A DNA stretch of 64,000 nucleotides from Ilex aquifolium (Eukaryota > Streptophyta > Magnoliopsida > Aquifoliales > Aquifoliaceae), in contig OX637397.1 in the NCBI GenBank assembly GCA_951799425.1, forward strand, positions 15,646,064 to 15,710,063. The letters are read 5' to 3'. Each line of letters opens with the position of its first letter. Positions within the stretch are counted from its first letter, which is position 1. Under the pieces are notes generated by a model. It was not told where the DNA came from. It was given only the letters and a program-made list of their open reading frames with translations, and ran no database searches. Both the position numbers and the translations under genes were made by a program. Shown piece after piece: positions 60,616 through 64,000 of the stretch.

Positions 60616-61068
60616 TGTAAAAATTTTAATAATTCGTATATGAAATTTAGAACACCTAAATTACAAGGTACATATTCTAAATTCAAGATTTAAAACATAC
60701 TTATATGAGCCATGATATTCGATCTTCAAGTTTCTTTCGCGGAAGGGTAAGGTCTTCCTCTCTTTCTTCAAAGCAATAGGCGGCTGCTCTCAATGGGACA
60801 AGCCAATTTAGGGTTATGAAGTGGAGAGGGGACCTAACCTGTATTTATAATGAAATCTAATGGGCTCTTCCATTACGGGTCACAATTAGATTAAGACCTA
60901 CACTTAACCGCCTCAACCACATCAATTAAAAGATGTACATAAGCCCATCAAAATAGATCACTTAATAATATTGGGCTCATCTCATTGGACCATAAATTCA
61001 GCCCGTTTTTCAGAAACTAAAAATTAACTATTAATTAATGGAAGTCCAATATAGGAAAAATTCCAACA
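60616..61068 (-). repeat. Copia 5' LTR
   Basis: Starts tgtaaaaattttaataattc and ends aattccaaca on +, matching the left LTR with scattered differences. Confidence 0.9.
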
Positions 61069-61073
61069 TTATC

Positions 61074-61322
61074 AACATTACATCATAACTCATATTCTAA
61101 AATATAGTGACTGATTACAGTCACTGAATGAGAGAAAGAGAAAGTAGACCTGTTGCTCGATGCGAGTCGATGATGGTCACTCGGTGGAGGACTTGATGGA
61201 AATGTATGTGGAGCTCTGATCTGATGGATTGAGGACTTGATGGAGCTCGGTGGACTGGTGGAGTACTTGAGCTTGCTGCTCGCAGCAGAGACTCAACAAC
61301 AGACTGAGACAGAGTAACTGTA

Positions 61323-61382
<60 letters not shown>

Positions 61383-61750
61383 GGGGAGGGAACTCACCTC
61401 GTCACTGGAATGGCTGCTACCTGCTGGTGTTGGAGGCTGGACTAGAGCTGTGCTTAGTCGTTGGTGGAGGCTCAATCGTTGGTGTTGTGGATCGATTTAG
61501 GGCAACATCAATTTAGGGTAAAAACGTTTAGGCTGTGCAAAAGGGCAAAAGAAAAAATGCAGTTGCTGATGGAGGCTGGAATGGAGAATGGACTCACTGG
61601 TGGAGGATGTGCTCACTGCTCAGTCAATCTTTGCTCGTCGGAGAAGAGGCTGCCTGAGAGTGGTTGGAGGAGGAGGAGAGCAAATGTTTGGTAAATTTTG
61701 AAATGTTTGAAAAATTTTGACCTAGGCTGTGATTTTGTTTAATTTCATGT
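61074..61750 (-). other. MULE 5' non-coding region with (GA)n
   Basis: A GC-richer leader-like stretch with repeated ggtggaggacttgatgga words. A GA run lies at 61323-61378. The minus strand has a donor-like CGAG|gtgagt near 61395-61402. No transposase coding. Confidence 0.5.
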
Positions 61751-62108
61751 GATTTGATTTTACGTTTAAATCGTCATTTGGAATGACGCCTTTAAAGCCA
61801 TCATTCCAAATGATGTTTTCTCAAGTTTCCCATCCAATCTAACGTCGCTAACAGCGTTAGTAAAAATAGTAAGTAAAAAACGTCATTTTGAATGACGTTT
61901 TTAGATGCGTCACTTTAAATGACGTTTTATACGTGAATTATCAAAATCCTATTAGGGTTAAAATCGTCATTTCAAATGACGCTTTTATGTGTGAAGGCGT
62001 CATTTCAAATGACTTTTTAAAAAAAAGACTGAGTTTAAAAAATAAGTATAAAACTAACTGGGTTGGAGAATAAATATTTCAGGCGGGTTGGATTTGGGGA
62101 AAAACTCT
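61750..62108. repeat. Right terminal region of MULE with TGACGT palindromes
   Basis: Modules such as AACGTCATTTTGAATGACGT near 61880 and their CGTCATTTCAAATGACG variants near 61965 and 62001 mirror the left end. Confidence 0.8.
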
Positions 62109-62115
62109 ATATAAT

Positions 62116-62669
62116 ATCACATAGTCTTGGGACAAAGTGACTACTTCCCCTGCGAGTCATAGTAGACGTCTACAATTGGGCTAGTGTAAATTTAATGATC
62201 ATAGTTTGAAGTACAATGTCATAAATATGACAGTTGATGGGGAAATATAAGAGGGGACACAATCTAGGGGTAAAAAACGTGTGAAGATAGACAGAAAAAG
62301 AAATAAGTGGAAGTGGCTAGGAAGAGATTGGATAATCTATGATTATTATAGACATTCTATGTGTGGACACCAAACCTCACCTCTCCCTTATTAATAGTAT
62401 ATATATTTACTCAGTTGCATATTTATCCAAGAGATCATATGATTATTTTCATGACTCCCATGTTCACTTCCAATAAAAATTACACACCATACATGATTTT
62501 CAGTAACATCTGTAAAGTAAGATTTAAAATAGGGAGATTTGGCGACATGTACAAAGTTATAGACTTTTAAGGTGAAAGGTTCACCCCAGACACTTTCAAG
62601 GCAAGAGGTCTATAAAATCAATTCTTAACAAAAATATCCTTAATGAATCACTACCACCATCATCTCCTC
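62116..62669. other. Intergenic; no gene seen
   Basis: AT-rich, short open frames only. Confidence 0.5.
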
Positions 62670-62677
62670 GCTGCCAA

Positions 62678-63215
62678 TAGGGGTGTTCACCCTATCATCG
62701 TCATTCCATCTTCCTACCAGAACAAGTTTATTATTTCTATCCGAATTTTGTCCAAACCAATCGGGTAGGAAATCAGGTGAATACGTATTTTTTAGTTATT
62801 AATTTTTAAATTATTTTAATAATTTAATTAAGTAATCTACATCAATTAACTAACATAATAAACTAATAACATTAAAAAAAATATAATAAATTTGATAATA
62901 CATAAACAATTACAATAAAACAAAACAAGAAAGTCATAAATATCAATTCATCGTATATAATAAAGTTATAAACATCAATAAAATACTAGGGTTTCTACAT
63001 TTTTGGATTATAATTTTTAGGGATTAATATATATGTGCGGTTAAGGTAGGGTAGGGTAGGAATACAAAAATTTTGTAGGTATTCCGCATTCCTATTCGAT
63101 TTTTTGCGGAATACCAAAAAATCTTCTGTTGATCTACCCGATTCTTTCGGATAGCCGATCAATAGAGTCAAGTAGAATAGAAATTTACCGGTAATTGAAA
63201 ATTTGAACACCCCTA
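62678..63215. mobile_element. 538-bp hAT MITE with perfect 8-bp TSD
   Basis: Perfect 12-bp ends TAGGGGTGTTCA ... TGAACACCCCTA, flanked by GCTGCCAA at 62670-62677 and 63216-63223. Internal words (ggtaggaaatcaggtgaata, ggtattccgcattcctat) are shared with the 46-kb element. Confidence 0.95.
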
Positions 63216-63223
63216 GCTGCCAA

Positions 63224-64000
63224 TACCATTCTCCAGGAAGTGAGCTCACAAATGTGCACCTCATCGATCCAGCAATTCCAGATGCAGGAAAACACAGAAT
63301 CTTGTTTTTTCAAGAGAATCAATTGAGGATAAGATATGCAATTGTTTGGTTTTTGAAGAAAAACAAAGCTATTATTCAAGTAGGTCAACTGGATAGAAGA
63401 GAGAGAAACATAGAGACCCCCCTAACATTCTAAAATGATATGGTGATATCTGATGATGCACAAAATAGACTTATGCACAATCAACAGTCGAGTGAATGAT
63501 GTTAGAGAATTAATGAGACAATTAATAAAACAATCAATGGCAAAAAAGTAAATATTGGGTCAACGCACAGATATATAGTGGTTTAGTCAGCGTAACCTAC
63601 CCCACTCCGGAAAACGGCAACGGTGGTCGGAGAACCTAATAGTTAGGAGAGAGAAAAAACTATGTGAGGGGTGTGCAGAGAGGTGTCCCTCTCATGTGGA
63701 GAGAGTTTACAATTTATAGGCACATAGCCTTGATTGAGATGGTGACGTAATGGATAGGTTACTAGCTTTTCGGGGATGATAACTACAACTAATGATAGGT
63801 ACAATTATAGATAGTCTTCATCTAGGTGAGTGACTATCCCGGCAATTACTCCCCACATCTGCTAATATTCATGGATCCCTTGAATCTTAGACTGAGCTGA
63901 GTCCATGAGTTGGACTTGACCTTCCTTTTAGTTGATCCTATCTCATTAATTGGGTCTGACCCAGTAAAATCTGGGCTCATCAATATCAACCAGTGTTAAA
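63224..64000. other. LTR-like sequence at the window end
   Basis: Sequence such as tatagtggtttagtcagcgt, taacctaccccactccgg and a stretch of short CT/GA words resembles the U5/R region of plant copia LTRs. It runs off the window, so boundaries and type cannot be settled. No gene seen. Confidence 0.35.

Larger units (their letters stand above)
51996..61068 (-). mobile_element. Ty1/copia retrotransposon (TNT1-type), defective, nested in the MULE
   Basis: Two LTRs (51996-52444, 60616-61068) of about 450 bp share words such as attcgatcttcaagtttctt. The 5-bp target duplication TTATC is at 51991-51995 and 61069-61073. Order on the minus strand is LTR, tRNA-iMet primer site, long leader, gag, protease, integrase, partial RT, RNase H, polypurine tract, LTR. 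That is copia order. Coding is broken by stops, a deletion of most of RT and a YIDN in place of YVDD. The outer base pair of the left LTR reads TA instead of TG. Confidence 0.9.
49854..62108 (-). mobile_element. MULE remnant (outer element of a three-level nest)
   Basis: Long inverted ends: agagtttttcccaaacccag, then cctgaaatatttattcccca and aacccagtta on the left; their complements on the right (from 62108 inward: agagtttttccccaaatcca, cctgaaatatttattctcca). The 7-bp word ATATAAT directly abuts both ends (49847-49853, 62109-62115), probably part of a 7-9-bp target duplication. Without the nested copia (51991-61073) the element is about 3.2 kb. It carries only an N-terminal transposase fragment, so it is a deleted, non-autonomous derivative. 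It inserted about 60 bp beyond the third peptide-gene segment. Confidence 0.8.

Overview
This is eukaryotic nuclear DNA from a plant, most likely a eudicot. Genes are split by GT-AG introns, the intergenic DNA is AT-rich, and it is dense in plant-type transposons: LINEs, tRNA-derived SINEs, Mutator-like (MULE), hAT and Harbinger-like MITEs, a Ty1/copia element and long solo LTRs. The recognisable host genes are plant families (PUX UBX protein, CC-NB-LRR resistance gene, BAHD acyltransferase, SEC23, aldo-keto reductase, cysteine-rich defensin-like peptides). I cannot name the species.

Layout. 1-9300: 3' part of a plant UBX-domain gene (PUX11-like, + strand) with a 4.7-kb intron holding a LINE tail, a U2 snRNA-like pseudogene and other debris; a SINE sits in the next intron. 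10.7-13.8 kb: a decayed LINE abutting a BAHD acyltransferase pseudogene that lacks the region of its catalytic motif. 15.7-17.1 kb: MITEs and an antisense LINE RNase H remnant. 17.2-25.3 kb: a tandem segmental duplication (units A and B), each unit with a small secreted cysteine-rich (defensin-like) gene; unit A also carries a 1.8-kb MULE with a perfect 9-bp target duplication, and unit B keeps the empty site. A third, more distant copy of the peptide gene is at 49.0-49.5 kb. 28.6-31.1 kb: a 2.4-kb solo LTR that splits a SINE. 33.1-36.7 kb: a CC-NB-LRR pseudogene, with a 3' fragment of a relative at 38.7 kb. 39.8-45.6 kb: intron-containing but truncated and frameshifted pieces of SEC23 and an aldo-keto reductase. 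49.85-62.11 kb: a three-level nest, a MULE remnant holding a copia retrotransposon whose primer binding site has been hit by a second 2.4-kb solo LTR. 62.7-64.0 kb: an hAT MITE and LTR-like sequence.

Functional genes. Only the PUX11-like gene (partial) and the third peptide gene look intact. The second peptide gene has an intact frame but has lost one cysteine; the first has a 1-nt insertion in the mature region. The most interesting biology is in this peptide trio. The 49-kb copy uses an intron donor right after the signal peptide. The two tandem copies have that donor as GA instead of GT and an open, cysteine-free stretch of about 37 codons leading to a later donor in the same phase. That looks like a switch between intron and propeptide inside a young gene family.
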